From positions 2,170,001 to 2,234,000 of the forward strand of contig NZ_CP104203.1 in NCBI RefSeq assembly GCF_025244725.1: DNA of 64,000 nt, read 5' to 3'. The notes beneath the pieces are model-generated. The model was not told the origin of the DNA. It worked only from the letters and a program-made list of their open reading frames with translations, and made no database searches. This stretch comes from Chryseobacterium oranimense (GTDB taxonomy: Bacteria; Bacteroidota; Bacteroidia; Flavobacteriales; Weeksellaceae). Made by a program: the position numbers and the translations under genes. Positions 43,807 to 51,817 of this stretch are shown here, piece by piece; position 1 is the stretch's first letter, and every line of letters starts with the position of its first letter.

Positions 43807-44394
43807 TTAGTGAAAAAATTGGTAATGTCCTTCATTTGCCCACTTAAGCATCTGGCGGTCTCCGGAAGTATCTCCGAAAGCAATTATTTTATCGTATTTG
43901 GAGTCGTGTATTTCAGCTTTTATTCTTAAAAGTTTTTCTTTTCCATTGCAGTTTTTGCCAATGAAATTTCCTGTAAAAACACCATTTTTAAACTCTGCAC
44001 GTGTGGATACCAGCTGCATCTGAAGTTTTTCGGCAAAAGGTTTTACCCAGATATCCAGTGAAGCAGTTACCAATAAACTCTGTGTATTATCCCTATCGAT
44101 ATTATTTATAAAGTCCAGCGCATTTTCTCTTACAATTTTAGGATAATGCTGTTCAAAAAACTGTTTGGATTTCATTTCAATTTTTTCCTGAGTCTGGCCT
44201 TTCAGAATAGAACCAATAAAGCTTTTCTTTACTTTTTCAGTCTCAGCAAGCTTTAGTTTTAATAAAATAAAAAGGGGAACGTGTCTTAAAAATTGTATCC
44301 GGAATTTAGTGGAATCATAGAATTTAAGATACATAAACATGGTATCCTTATACGTAATAGTTCCGTCAAAATCAAAACAATACAATTTTTTCAT
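43807..44394 (-). CDS. HAD-IB family phosphatase
   Basis: A 195-residue HAD-superfamily hydrolase: motif I FDFDGTITYKDTMFMYL (Asp nucleophile), motif II LLVTASLDIWVKP, motif III/IV FGDTSGDRQML. The IB cap domain is the short helical insertion at about 30-80. In this operon it is the best candidate for the phosphatase that makes polyprenyl-phosphoryl-ribose from its 5-phosphate, the step between UbiA-like transferase and DprE1; in mycobacteria a different phosphatase family is used. That role is inferred from neighbours. Confidence 0.85.
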   Translation of the reverse strand: MKKLYCFDFDGTITYKDTMFMYLKFYDSTKFRIQFLRHVPLFILLKLKLAETEKVKKSFIGSILKGQTQEKIEMKSKQFFEQHYPKIVRENALDFINNIDRDNTQSLLVTASLDIWVKPFAEKLQMQLVSTRAEFKNGVFTGNFIGKNCNGKEKLLRIKAEIHDSKYDKIIAFGDTSGDRQMLKWANEGHYQFFH

Positions 44395-44398
44395 TTTA

Positions 44399-45124
44399 CT
44401 AAAGCTTTAATTTTTTAAATATAAATTCAGGAATATTCCTTATAATCATCATAATAATTCCCCAAACCGGCAATACATAGGCTACATTCTTCTGCTTTTT
44501 GAAAGCCTTATAAATACAGTCTGCCGCCTGTTTTGGAGTTGCAGTCAGTTTAGGATTCAAAGGAAGTCCTTCCGTCATTTTCGTAGCCATGAAGCCCGGT
44601 TTTACGGTAAGAACGTGTACTTTTTTATCGAAAAGATAATTACGGAGTCCACTCAGATAAGCTGTAAAAGCTGCTTTTGCACTTCCGTAGATAAAATTAC
44701 TCTGCCTTCCGCGGTCTCCCGCTACTGATGAAAGCCCGATAATCGTTCCCGACCTTCTGCTTTCAAATTTCTGTGCAAAAAAGTTCATTACGGGAACCAG
44801 CTTCGAATAATTGATATTAATAATCTTTTCTGTATTCCTGTTGTCATAAAGACCTTCTTCCGTACCATCTCCCAAATATCCTGCAGCACAAAATAATACA
44901 TTTGAACTGACATGATCAAATTTATTGTAATCAATCTCTTTCATCAGATCAATTTCAATGACTTCAGACTGTTGCAGAAATTTTACATCAATGTGTCTTG
45001 CGAATCTTTCCGTCGTTTCCCTACTTGAAGTAAAGAGATATATTCTTTCAAATTTTTCGCCTTCCTGCAGGGCTTTTTCCACAAATGCCTGTGCCACTTC
45101 AGACGTACTTCCCAGAACTATCAT
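44399..45124 (-). CDS. DprE2-like SDR reductase
   Basis: A 241-residue short-chain dehydrogenase. The cofactor motif is VLGSTSEVAQAFVEKAL, the catalytic Ser-Tyr-Lys set is in GLSSVAGDRGRQSNFIYGSAKAA (YxxxK about 140). The C-terminal VLPVWGIIMMIIRNIPEFIFKKLKL is a membrane-interacting helix as in mycobacterial DprE2. It overlaps the DprE1-like gene by one base and would reduce the 2-keto intermediate to polyprenyl-phosphoryl-arabinose. Confidence 0.88.
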   Translation of the reverse strand: MIVLGSTSEVAQAFVEKALQEGEKFERIYLFTSSRETTERFARHIDVKFLQQSEVIEIDLMKEIDYNKFDHVSSNVLFCAAGYLGDGTEEGLYDNRNTEKIININYSKLVPVMNFFAQKFESRRSGTIIGLSSVAGDRGRQSNFIYGSAKAAFTAYLSGLRNYLFDKKVHVLTVKPGFMATKMTEGLPLNPKLTATPKQAADCIYKAFKKQKNVAYVLPVWGIIMMIIRNIPEFIFKKLKL

Positions 45125-46443
45125 TATGAATTGTTATTTATGATTCTTTTGTGCTGTAAAGACACAAATTTTGAACTTTGAATATTCTTAAGGTAATTGG
45201 TGAGCGAAGATCTGCTCATGCTGTCTTTCGTCAGATAGATCCTTCCTCCGAACTGCTGTACGATATCGTCTAATTTATCTACCAGTTTTTTCAGTTTAGA
45301 ATTGACCTTAAAATCCAGAGCAAGCGTATATCCTTCAAACGGAAATGAATTATAGGCCTCAGGATTATTTTTTCCAAATAGCTTTAAAACTGCCAGAAAG
45401 GATCCGTTTCCACTTGCTGCAATGGTTTCAAGAATCTGTTTCATTCCTTCTTTGCCTGCCTCTTTCGGGATGACCATCTGATACTGGATGAATCCTGATT
45501 TCCCGTAGATTTTATTCCAGTCGGTAATGGCATCCAGTGGATAGAAAAAGGTTTCGTAATCAATGAAAGATTTAACTTCTTTTTTAGTCTGTTTTTTATA
45601 ATACAGGAGGTTGAAGATTTTCACCGTCAGAGCGTTCAAAACAAAGCCGGGAAAATAAAACGGAACCGTAGGCTGCAGCTTTTTCTTAAGTCTTAACGGC
45701 TGTTTGGCCAGATTTTGTGGAAGCTCATGCTGAAAAGCGTGTTCACCTCTCATTAAAATACTTCTTCCCAGGTTTTTGCCTTTCTGAAGACAGTCGATCC
45801 AGGCCACGGTATACGTCCAGTTTTCGCTTTCTTCAAAGAGCCTGAAAATTTCATCCAGATTCTCTGCTTTTATGCTTTCCTGACGGATGTAGGCAGATTG
45901 TATATTTTTAAGTTTAAATTTTACAGTAAGGATAATTCCGGTAAGCCCCATTCCTCCAATGGTAGCCCAGAATTTATCTGAATTTTCCTCTCTGGAGCAT
46001 ATGATGATGTTTCCGTCTTCTGTCATGAGTTTAAACTCTGTGACATATTCTGAAAAACACCCCTCTGCATGATGGTTTTTACCATGAACTTCGGAAGCAA
46101 TAGCTCCTCCTACCGAAATAAATTTGGTTCCGGGAGTGACATAAAGAAAATAGCCCTGTGGAACAGAAATTTCCAGTACATCTGATAGCAGAACACCGGA
46201 TTCACATTCTATAATACCGTTGAGACGGTCGAAACTGATAAATTTATTCAGCTTTTTGGTAGAAAATATGGTTTCTCCCAGGGAAGCATCACCATAGCAT
46301 CTTCCATTACCTCTTGCAATAACTTCGTTATGACTGAGTACAAATTCTTTTATTTTTTTGAAGCTGTCCTCAGATCTCATTTCTTTTTCTACCACCGGGA
46401 AATTGCCCCAGTTAGTAACTTTCTGTGTGAAATTCGGCTTCAT
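45124..46443 (-). CDS. DprE1-like FAD-dependent oxidoreductase
   Basis: A 439-residue flavoenzyme closely resembling decaprenylphosphoryl-ribose 2'-oxidase. The FAD_binding_4 domain has ARGNGRCYGDASLGETI and IASEVHGKNHHAEGCFSEYV; the substrate domain has GKSGFIQYQMVIP and FGGRIYLTKDS. At the position of the mycobacterial benzothiazinone-reactive Cys387 (GWNICVDF as I recall it) this protein has GYTLALDF, i.e. Ala. It overlaps UbiA by 4 bp (ATGA) and DprE2 by one base. Confidence 0.9.
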   Translation of the reverse strand: MKPNFTQKVTNWGNFPVVEKEMRSEDSFKKIKEFVLSHNEVIARGNGRCYGDASLGETIFSTKKLNKFISFDRLNGIIECESGVLLSDVLEISVPQGYFLYVTPGTKFISVGGAIASEVHGKNHHAEGCFSEYVTEFKLMTEDGNIIICSREENSDKFWATIGGMGLTGIILTVKFKLKNIQSAYIRQESIKAENLDEIFRLFEESENWTYTVAWIDCLQKGKNLGRSILMRGEHAFQHELPQNLAKQPLRLKKKLQPTVPFYFPGFVLNALTVKIFNLLYYKKQTKKEVKSFIDYETFFYPLDAITDWNKIYGKSGFIQYQMVIPKEAGKEGMKQILETIAASGNGSFLAVLKLFGKNNPEAYNSFPFEGYTLALDFKVNSKLKKLVDKLDDIVQQFGGRIYLTKDSMSRSSLTNYLKNIQSSKFVSLQHKRIINNNS

Positions 46444-47327
46444 TTTTTAAAATAAATCTGGATTAAAAAGGCGGCTACCCAAAGTACCAAAGTGATCTGG
46501 ATATACCGGTCTCTGTACACAATTTTCGTAGGGGATTCTGTTCTGTTGTATACCAATGTCTGCTGAAGATATCTTAAGAATGCAAATACCACAAATATAA
46601 CGGTATAAAAAACTCTTTCATGGAATCTTGCCTGAACTTCAGGAGAAAGGGTAAACATCAGGTAACATACAATAGCTAATGTAACTGAAATAGATAGTGC
46701 AATATCTGCAAACTGTACATTGTACCCGTCCAGTGCTTTCCTGGTTTTCCCGGAAACCTGGGCATTGATCAGTTCTCCTCTTCTTTTTCCTATGGCTAAA
46801 ACAAGAGCCAGTACAAAAGTAAGTAAGATTGCCCATTGTGAAATCCCAATCTCCGTGATATATCCTCCAGCTAAAACCCTGAATACAAAACCTAAAGCAA
46901 TGATAAAAATATCAATGATCGGTACATGCTTAAGCCTGAAGGTGTAAGCCAGATTCATCACTATATAAAGTCCGATCACTGTGGCAAACTTCCATAAAGG
47001 CTCATGAAAATAAAGCCGGGCAAGAAATACGAGTGCGACATCAATTATAATAAGCCCTATAAGAATTCCCACAGCTTTGGATTTGGAAATGGATCCGCTT
47101 GCAAGAGGTCGTCTTCTTTTTTCAGGGTGTTTTCTGTCTGCCTCTATATCGTTATAATCATTAAGAATATAAACGACACTTGCTGCAAGGGAAAAAATAA
47201 TAAAAGCAAAGATGCTTTTGGTAAGTAGATCTAAATTTGTAATGTTTCCGGAAAAGAACAAGGGGACAAAAACAAACAGGTTTTTTACCCATTGCTCCAC
47301 ACGGAGGAGTTTAAGATATTTCTTCAT
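46440..47327 (-). CDS. UbiA-family polyprenyl-phosphate phosphoribosyltransferase
   Basis: A 295-residue integral membrane prenyltransferase with about nine TM helices. It has the features of mycobacterial Rv3806c/UbiA: RVEQWVKNLFVFVPLF, the metal-binding YILNDYNDIEADRKHPEKRRRPLASG, and GKRRGEL. It would transfer 5-phosphoribose from PRPP to polyprenyl phosphate, starting the ribose/arabinose donor pathway. First of four overlapping or nearly overlapping genes (UbiA-DprE1-DprE2-HAD). Confidence 0.9.
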   Translation of the reverse strand: MKKYLKLLRVEQWVKNLFVFVPLFFSGNITNLDLLTKSIFAFIIFSLAASVVYILNDYNDIEADRKHPEKRRRPLASGSISKSKAVGILIGLIIIDVALVFLARLYFHEPLWKFATVIGLYIVMNLAYTFRLKHVPIIDIFIIALGFVFRVLAGGYITEIGISQWAILLTFVLALVLAIGKRRGELINAQVSGKTRKALDGYNVQFADIALSISVTLAIVCYLMFTLSPEVQARFHERVFYTVIFVVFAFLRYLQQTLVYNRTESPTKIVYRDRYIQITLVLWVAAFLIQIYFKK

Positions 47328-47382
47328 TTATGCTATTTCGGTTACAAAAATAGGGAATTCAAAATTTAACACCATAAAAATA

Positions 47383-47408
47383 CAAAAAAAACCGCCGAGG
47401 CGGTCTTT
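47383..47408 (-). terminator. Terminator of the lipocalin-OmpA operon
   Basis: ACCGCC and GGCGGT form a stem with a short GA loop, with a long A-tract (T-run on the minus strand) after the OmpA stop. Confidence 0.85.
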
Positions 47409-47436
47409 TACGAAAATATTTATATAATTAAATTAA

Positions 47437-48126
47437 TTACTGCCCTTGCTTGGCTTCGTTAATCATTTTTTCATTAGCTGTAATGGCAAATTCCACTCTT
47501 CTGTTTTTAGCTCTTCCTTCGTCTGTATCGTTGGTAGCTACAGGCATGGATTCTCCTTCACCTTTTGTAAACATTCTGCTGGATGCAATTCCTTTTCCTG
47601 ATAAATAAGCTTTTACAGCATCTGCTCTTCTTTGAGACAGATTCAGGTTATAAGCATCAGTACCTTTGCTGTCTGTGTGACCGTAGATATTGATATTGGT
47701 ATCTGGGTTATCAGCAAGAACTGTTGCTAATTTATCAAGGTTGGTTTGAGCAACAGAAGTTAAGTTTGAAGAGTCAAAAGCAAAGTTCACAATGCTTTCA
47801 TTCATGGTAATTTTGATACCGTCTCCTACTCTTTCCACTTCAGCTCCAGGTAAAGTTTCTTTAATCTGTTTAGCCTGTTTGTCCATTTTATTACCGATCA
47901 CGTTACCGGCAACACCACCGATAATACCTCCCAATACGGCTCCTAATGCTGAGTTTTTACCGCTTCCTACATTATTTCCCAAAATCCCCCCGATTACAGC
48001 TCCGGATGCAGCACCTACTGCTGTACCTCTTTGCTGGTGGTTAGAATTCTGAACAGCTTCACAGCTGGTTAATAATAATGCTGATGATAAGAAAAGAGCT
48101 CCTATATATGTTTTAGTAAATTTCAT
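47437..48126 (-). CDS. OmpA-family lipoprotein with glycine-zipper
   Basis: A 229-residue outer-membrane protein: signal with lipobox LLTSC, a Gly-zipper region (GTAVGAASGAVIGGILGNNVG, about 37-85) that probably packs against or spans membrane, and a C-terminal OmpA peptidoglycan-binding domain (INIYGHTDSKGTDAYNLNLSQRRADAVKAYL, about 120-215). It follows the small lipocalin gene by 24 bp. A generic envelope tether; it need not be OmpA's orthologue. Confidence 0.93.
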   Translation of the reverse strand: MKFTKTYIGALFLSSALLLTSCEAVQNSNHQQRGTAVGAASGAVIGGILGNNVGSGKNSALGAVLGGIIGGVAGNVIGNKMDKQAKQIKETLPGAEVERVGDGIKITMNESIVNFAFDSSNLTSVAQTNLDKLATVLADNPDTNINIYGHTDSKGTDAYNLNLSQRRADAVKAYLSGKGIASSRMFTKGEGESMPVATNDTDEGRAKNRRVEFAITANEKMINEAKQGQ

Positions 48127-48149
48127 TTTTTTAATCTTTTATGTTATAA

Positions 48150-48641
48150 TTATTTCATTCCTGTTCTCTGGAAGTTGTAAACAACCTGTACTGTGCTTCC
48201 GTCGAAAGGTACGTTCTGTACAAGCGAAAACTGGTCTGTAGACTGATTAGTGATTGTTAAAGAGTATCCTACAGTATTTTGCTTAGCTTTTGTTCCCGCA
48301 GCGATTTTTTTAAACAAGAAAGTATTGCCGTCTTTTACTTCAAACTTGATAGGCTGTGTAAGGCTTGGGCAAGCTCCACCTCCGTTTAAAGTATAGGCAC
48401 CGGTGTAGTTATTTGGAATTAATCTCCAATGACTTCCTACAAAACACTGAGCATCTGCTCCTTCATCAAAAGGCTTGATTTTAAACCCTTTTTCATAATC
48501 TACGCTTACAATTTGCCAATCACCTTTTAATTTCAGGTATTCGACTCTCTGGTTTTGTGATGTTTCTGCTTTTTTCACTGAGGAACAAGACACTGCAAAA
48601 AGTGATGTTCCGATCATCCCTGCAAGTAGTAACTTTTTCAT
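48150..48641 (-). CDS. Lipocalin-like lipoprotein
   Basis: A 163-residue SPII lipoprotein (lipobox FAVSC) with a lipocalin-like fold: GDWQIVSVDYEKGFKIKPF contains the GxW, and later strands (SHWRLIPNNYTGAYTLNG, TFLFKKIAAG) are typical of the short Bacteroidota lipocalin-like family. First gene of an operon with the OmpA-type lipoprotein. Confidence 0.85.
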   Translation of the reverse strand: MKKLLLAGMIGTSLFAVSCSSVKKAETSQNQRVEYLKLKGDWQIVSVDYEKGFKIKPFDEGADAQCFVGSHWRLIPNNYTGAYTLNGGGACPSLTQPIKFEVKDGNTFLFKKIAAGTKAKQNTVGYSLTITNQSTDQFSLVQNVPFDGSTVQVVYNFQRTGMK

Positions 48642-48705
48642 TTTGTTGTTTATTATTTTGTTATTTATAAAGTTACAAAAAACCGTGCCAAATTAAATAA
48701 TAAAA

Positions 48706-48736
48706 ATAAAAAAAGTCCGAAAATTTCGGACTTTAA
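48706..48736 (-). terminator. Terminator of the subtilase gene
   Basis: AAAGTCCGAAA and TTTCGGACTTT form an 11-bp stem followed by T-tract on the minus strand, after the stop at 48767. Confidence 0.9.
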
Positions 48737-48766
48737 ATGCTTTCTCCTTATATACAGGGAGATATA

Positions 48767-50449
48767 TTATTTTTTAACAGCCTTTTTTACGGATTTCGCA
48801 GGCTTAGCTTTGGTTGATGATTTTCCATCATAAAAGTTGTTATAAGCATATTCTGCTGCTTTCTGAAGATCGATCACCCCTCCAGCCTGGGAATAGTCCG
48901 GAAATTTATTATCTGCATTAGGGTTACTGCTTTTCACGAGTGCTTCAATGATCTGGTAAGGCTTCAGATTAGGCATATAAGCCAATAATACAGCTGCCGC
49001 TCCGGCTACTACCGGCGATGCCATAGAAGTTCCCTGAAGGTATTTGTATTCGTTTTTAGGCACTGTAGAATAAATTTCTTCACCTGGTGCAAAAACGTTT
49101 ACCATTCTCTTATTGTAGTTGGAGAAACTTGCTCTAAGCTCGTTATTTCTGTTGGTACTTGCTCCTACAACCAATACATTGTTTACAAATGGTTTTTCAT
49201 CTGTCACATTTTTAAAGTTGGTAGGGTAAGCAAGATGTTCAGCCACATCTTCGTTTTCGTTACCGGCTGCTTTTACCAAAAGAACTCCTTTGTCTTCAGC
49301 ATACTTGAAGGCATCCCATACTACATTTTTACCAGGAGAAACCGGTTTTCCAAAACTCATATTTAATACTTTAGCGCCGTTATCCACTGCATATCTGATT
49401 GCATTGGCAACGTCTTTATCTCTCTCATCCCCGTTTGGAACGGTTCTTACAGACATAATTTTAGCTACTTTGGAAGCTACACCATACTGTATTTCTTTTC
49501 CCTGAGGAAGTCCGGCAATAATTCCTGCAACGTGTGTCCCATGCTCTGCATCCGGTCCTTCATAATCATTGTTCCCGTAATTTTTCTCAGAATAATCATC
49601 ATAGTTATCACCAACGATTTCTTTTCTCGGATCATAGCTCAGATCATACTGCTTAGACTGTGGTGCAAAATGATCGATAGCTTCTTTCATCTGCTCTTTC
49701 ATCAGTTTTTCGAAATCTGCTGAAGATTTCCCTTTGAATTCAGGACTTTGGGAAACCTGCCCTAAAATATTAAGAGCAATGGCATCTTTCTGATCCGTTG
49801 GAGGCTTAATTGCATTAATAGTTTCTGCCGTAACAGGTTTACCTCCCAACAATTTTACCATATTCGGGATAAGAGTGTTGATCATGGTATAGGTCTGAAG
49901 GTTCTGTTTTGCCTCTACACTTTTTTTAGTGAAAAGTTCTTTAGACTTCATATACATGGCAAATTCTTCCGGCATTTTCGCCTGATTTGCTTTGTTTTTT
50001 GCAGAGTCATCTCCTTCGAAAACAGGTTTGTATTTGGCTACAACTCTTGTTACCTCCATATTGTCGATATCAATATCACCGTTTTTTCCGCCGATAAAGT
50101 TCCAGCCATGTATATCATCGATGTACCCGTTTCCATCATCATCTTTTCCGTTTCCGGGAACTTCATTGGGATTTGACCATACATTTTTCACAAGACCCGG
50201 GTGGTCTACCTGGACACCGCTATCCAGAACCCCTACTACTACAGTTTTTGGCTTAAGGCCTTTGGATTCTAAATATTTATATGCGTTCGCCGTATTTACT
50301 CCGTATACTTTAGAGGTAGAAAAATCTTTATGATACCAAGTCATAAGATCTTTATCTTCTTTAGGATCAATGCTCTTAGCCTGGGATTCCTGAGCGTAAG
50401 AGAAACTAAAACCTGCCAGAAAAACAGCAGCTAATAATACCTTTTTCAT
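48767..50449 (-). CDS. S8 subtilisin-like serine protease
   Basis: About 560 residues from the Met at 50449, which starts signal peptide MKKVLLAAVFLAGFSFSYAQ. Catalytic Asp is in VVGVLDSGVQVDHPGL (about 76), His in EHGTHVAGIIAG (about 305) and Ser in GTSMASPVVAG (about 475). About 230 residues separate Asp and His, far more than in typical subtilisins, with a helical insert rich in Lys/Glu. C-terminus is Lys-rich. Secreted or periplasmic protease; no T9SS C-terminal sorting domain seen. Confidence 0.93.
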   Translation of the reverse strand: MKKVLLAAVFLAGFSFSYAQESQAKSIDPKEDKDLMTWYHKDFSTSKVYGVNTANAYKYLESKGLKPKTVVVGVLDSGVQVDHPGLVKNVWSNPNEVPGNGKDDDGNGYIDDIHGWNFIGGKNGDIDIDNMEVTRVVAKYKPVFEGDDSAKNKANQAKMPEEFAMYMKSKELFTKKSVEAKQNLQTYTMINTLIPNMVKLLGGKPVTAETINAIKPPTDQKDAIALNILGQVSQSPEFKGKSSADFEKLMKEQMKEAIDHFAPQSKQYDLSYDPRKEIVGDNYDDYSEKNYGNNDYEGPDAEHGTHVAGIIAGLPQGKEIQYGVASKVAKIMSVRTVPNGDERDKDVANAIRYAVDNGAKVLNMSFGKPVSPGKNVVWDAFKYAEDKGVLLVKAAGNENEDVAEHLAYPTNFKNVTDEKPFVNNVLVVGASTNRNNELRASFSNYNKRMVNVFAPGEEIYSTVPKNEYKYLQGTSMASPVVAGAAAVLLAYMPNLKPYQIIEALVKSSNPNADNKFPDYSQAGGVIDLQKAAEYAYNNFYDGKSSTKAKPAKSVKKAVKK

Positions 50450-50522
50450 ATGTTGATACTTATTTTTAAGGTCATATGTAATGGCCATTTTTGGATTTTC
50501 TTCCGGCTAATGGCATTTCATA

Positions 50523-51137
50523 TTATAATTGTTTAATACTTTTTATATAAGTCAGAGATTCGGGGCCTTTGTTACAAATAAGATCCAGAACCGACAAATC
50601 TTCCAAAAATCCCAGCTTATCAGAGAAGGTCTGGTAGTATTCTTTCATTTGAAATTCAGAAGGAAGTTTAGCCGAAAATTTCTCTCTGAAATTAATGCTT
50701 TCAGGATTTTTGATATATTCTTCATTCAAAGACTGTGCCTTTTCTGTTTTAAGGATTTGCTGAATAACTTCCAGTCCTTTCAGGTTGAAATCAAGGAGAA
50801 ATTTTTCTTTCAGATCATATATTTTCCTGAACTTATCTTCATAATATTCAAAATAAGGAGAACTCTGATAGGCTGTTTTGATAGATTTCCAATGCAGGTT
50901 TCTCCAGTCTTCACGATACGAAATTTCAATATCTTTCAATTCTCTTTTCCCATTATGATTAATGGGAATTATTAATGAAAGCTTCCCGTTTGCCCCGTAG
51001 ATATTGGTTCTATTTCTATAGGTCTGTTTCGGAAAATTTTCAAACTGTTCAAATATAATCTCATTTTCAGGATTTAAAAACACTGAAAACCATGAAATCG
51101 GAGGCATATAAAATACCGGCAATAATATTTTTTGCAT
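50523..51137 (-). CDS. WbqC-family protein
   Basis: A 204-residue protein with the WbqC pattern: LLPVFYMPPISWFSVFLNPENEIIFEQFENFPKQTYRNRTNIYG at the start. WbqC-like proteins are linked to polysaccharide synthesis in some bacteria and in Bacteroidota sit after lepB, as here. Biochemical role not established. Start matches the family. Confidence 0.88.
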   Translation of the reverse strand: MQKILLPVFYMPPISWFSVFLNPENEIIFEQFENFPKQTYRNRTNIYGANGKLSLIIPINHNGKRELKDIEISYREDWRNLHWKSIKTAYQSSPYFEYYEDKFRKIYDLKEKFLLDFNLKGLEVIQQILKTEKAQSLNEEYIKNPESINFREKFSAKLPSEFQMKEYYQTFSDKLGFLEDLSVLDLICNKGPESLTYIKSIKQL

Positions 51138-51142
51138 AATTT

Positions 51143-51817
51143 TTAATTTTTTGGATAAATAACTCTTCCTTTTATTTCTTCTTCATTTATTAATCCTGTA
51201 TATCGTGAATCTAAGCTGGCATTACGATTATCCCCAAGAAAAAAAACTTTCCCTTTTGGAATAATTATAGGACCAAAATTATCTGCAGTCCAGTCTTTAC
51301 CATACATTTTAAAAATATCGCGATCAAAATTAGTATTGATAAATCTTTCATAAGAAAAATTACTATTAAGTTCACTGTCACTTAAGTTAGCAATAAAATG
51401 ATTTTCATCAATTGCAAAAAATTCATTTTCTGAAAAGCCTTTTAACATTAGATCATTGACAAAAGCCCGATCTATTTTGTAAGTATGCTTCAGATTAAAT
51501 TTTTTGTCTACTAAAATATCATTAACATACAATTCACCATTTTTAATATGAATTTTATCATTGTAAACACCCACAAGACGCTGTATGTACATTCCTTTTT
51601 CGTATCCTTTATTCTGATAATAAATCAGTAGCTTATTTTTTTCATTAGGAAGGATGTTTGTGATTACAACAAATGATCTTTTTTTAATTGTAGGCTCACC
51701 TCCCGCTTGGGGCACAAAAGCATATTGCAAAACCCCTGAGAGTTTTGCAATAATGAAAAGACTTACAATGACACTTCCCGTAAGAAGTATACTATTAAAT
51801 ATTTTATTTTTAAACAC
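51143..51817 (-). CDS. Signal peptidase I-like protein lacking catalytic Ser and Lys
   Basis: About 224 residues from a GTG at 51817 that overlaps the lepB stop by one base (TAGTG); no ATG fits. It has one N-terminal TM helix (about 5-30) and the S26 C-terminal motif GDNRNASLDSRYTG intact. But where active enzymes have xPxGSMxPT, this protein has VPQAGGEPT, with Gly in place of the Ser, and where they have the catalytic KR pair it has YIQRLVG, with Gln for Lys. So it is probably proteolytically inactive and may instead bind substrates or LepB. Directly co-transcribed with lepB. Confidence 0.85.
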   Translation of the reverse strand: MFKNKIFNSILLTGSVIVSLFIIAKLSGVLQYAFVPQAGGEPTIKKRSFVVITNILPNEKNKLLIYYQNKGYEKGMYIQRLVGVYNDKIHIKNGELYVNDILVDKKFNLKHTYKIDRAFVNDLMLKGFSENEFFAIDENHFIANLSDSELNSNFSYERFINTNFDRDIFKMYGKDWTADNFGPIIIPKGKVFFLGDNRNASLDSRYTGLINEEEIKGRVIYPKN

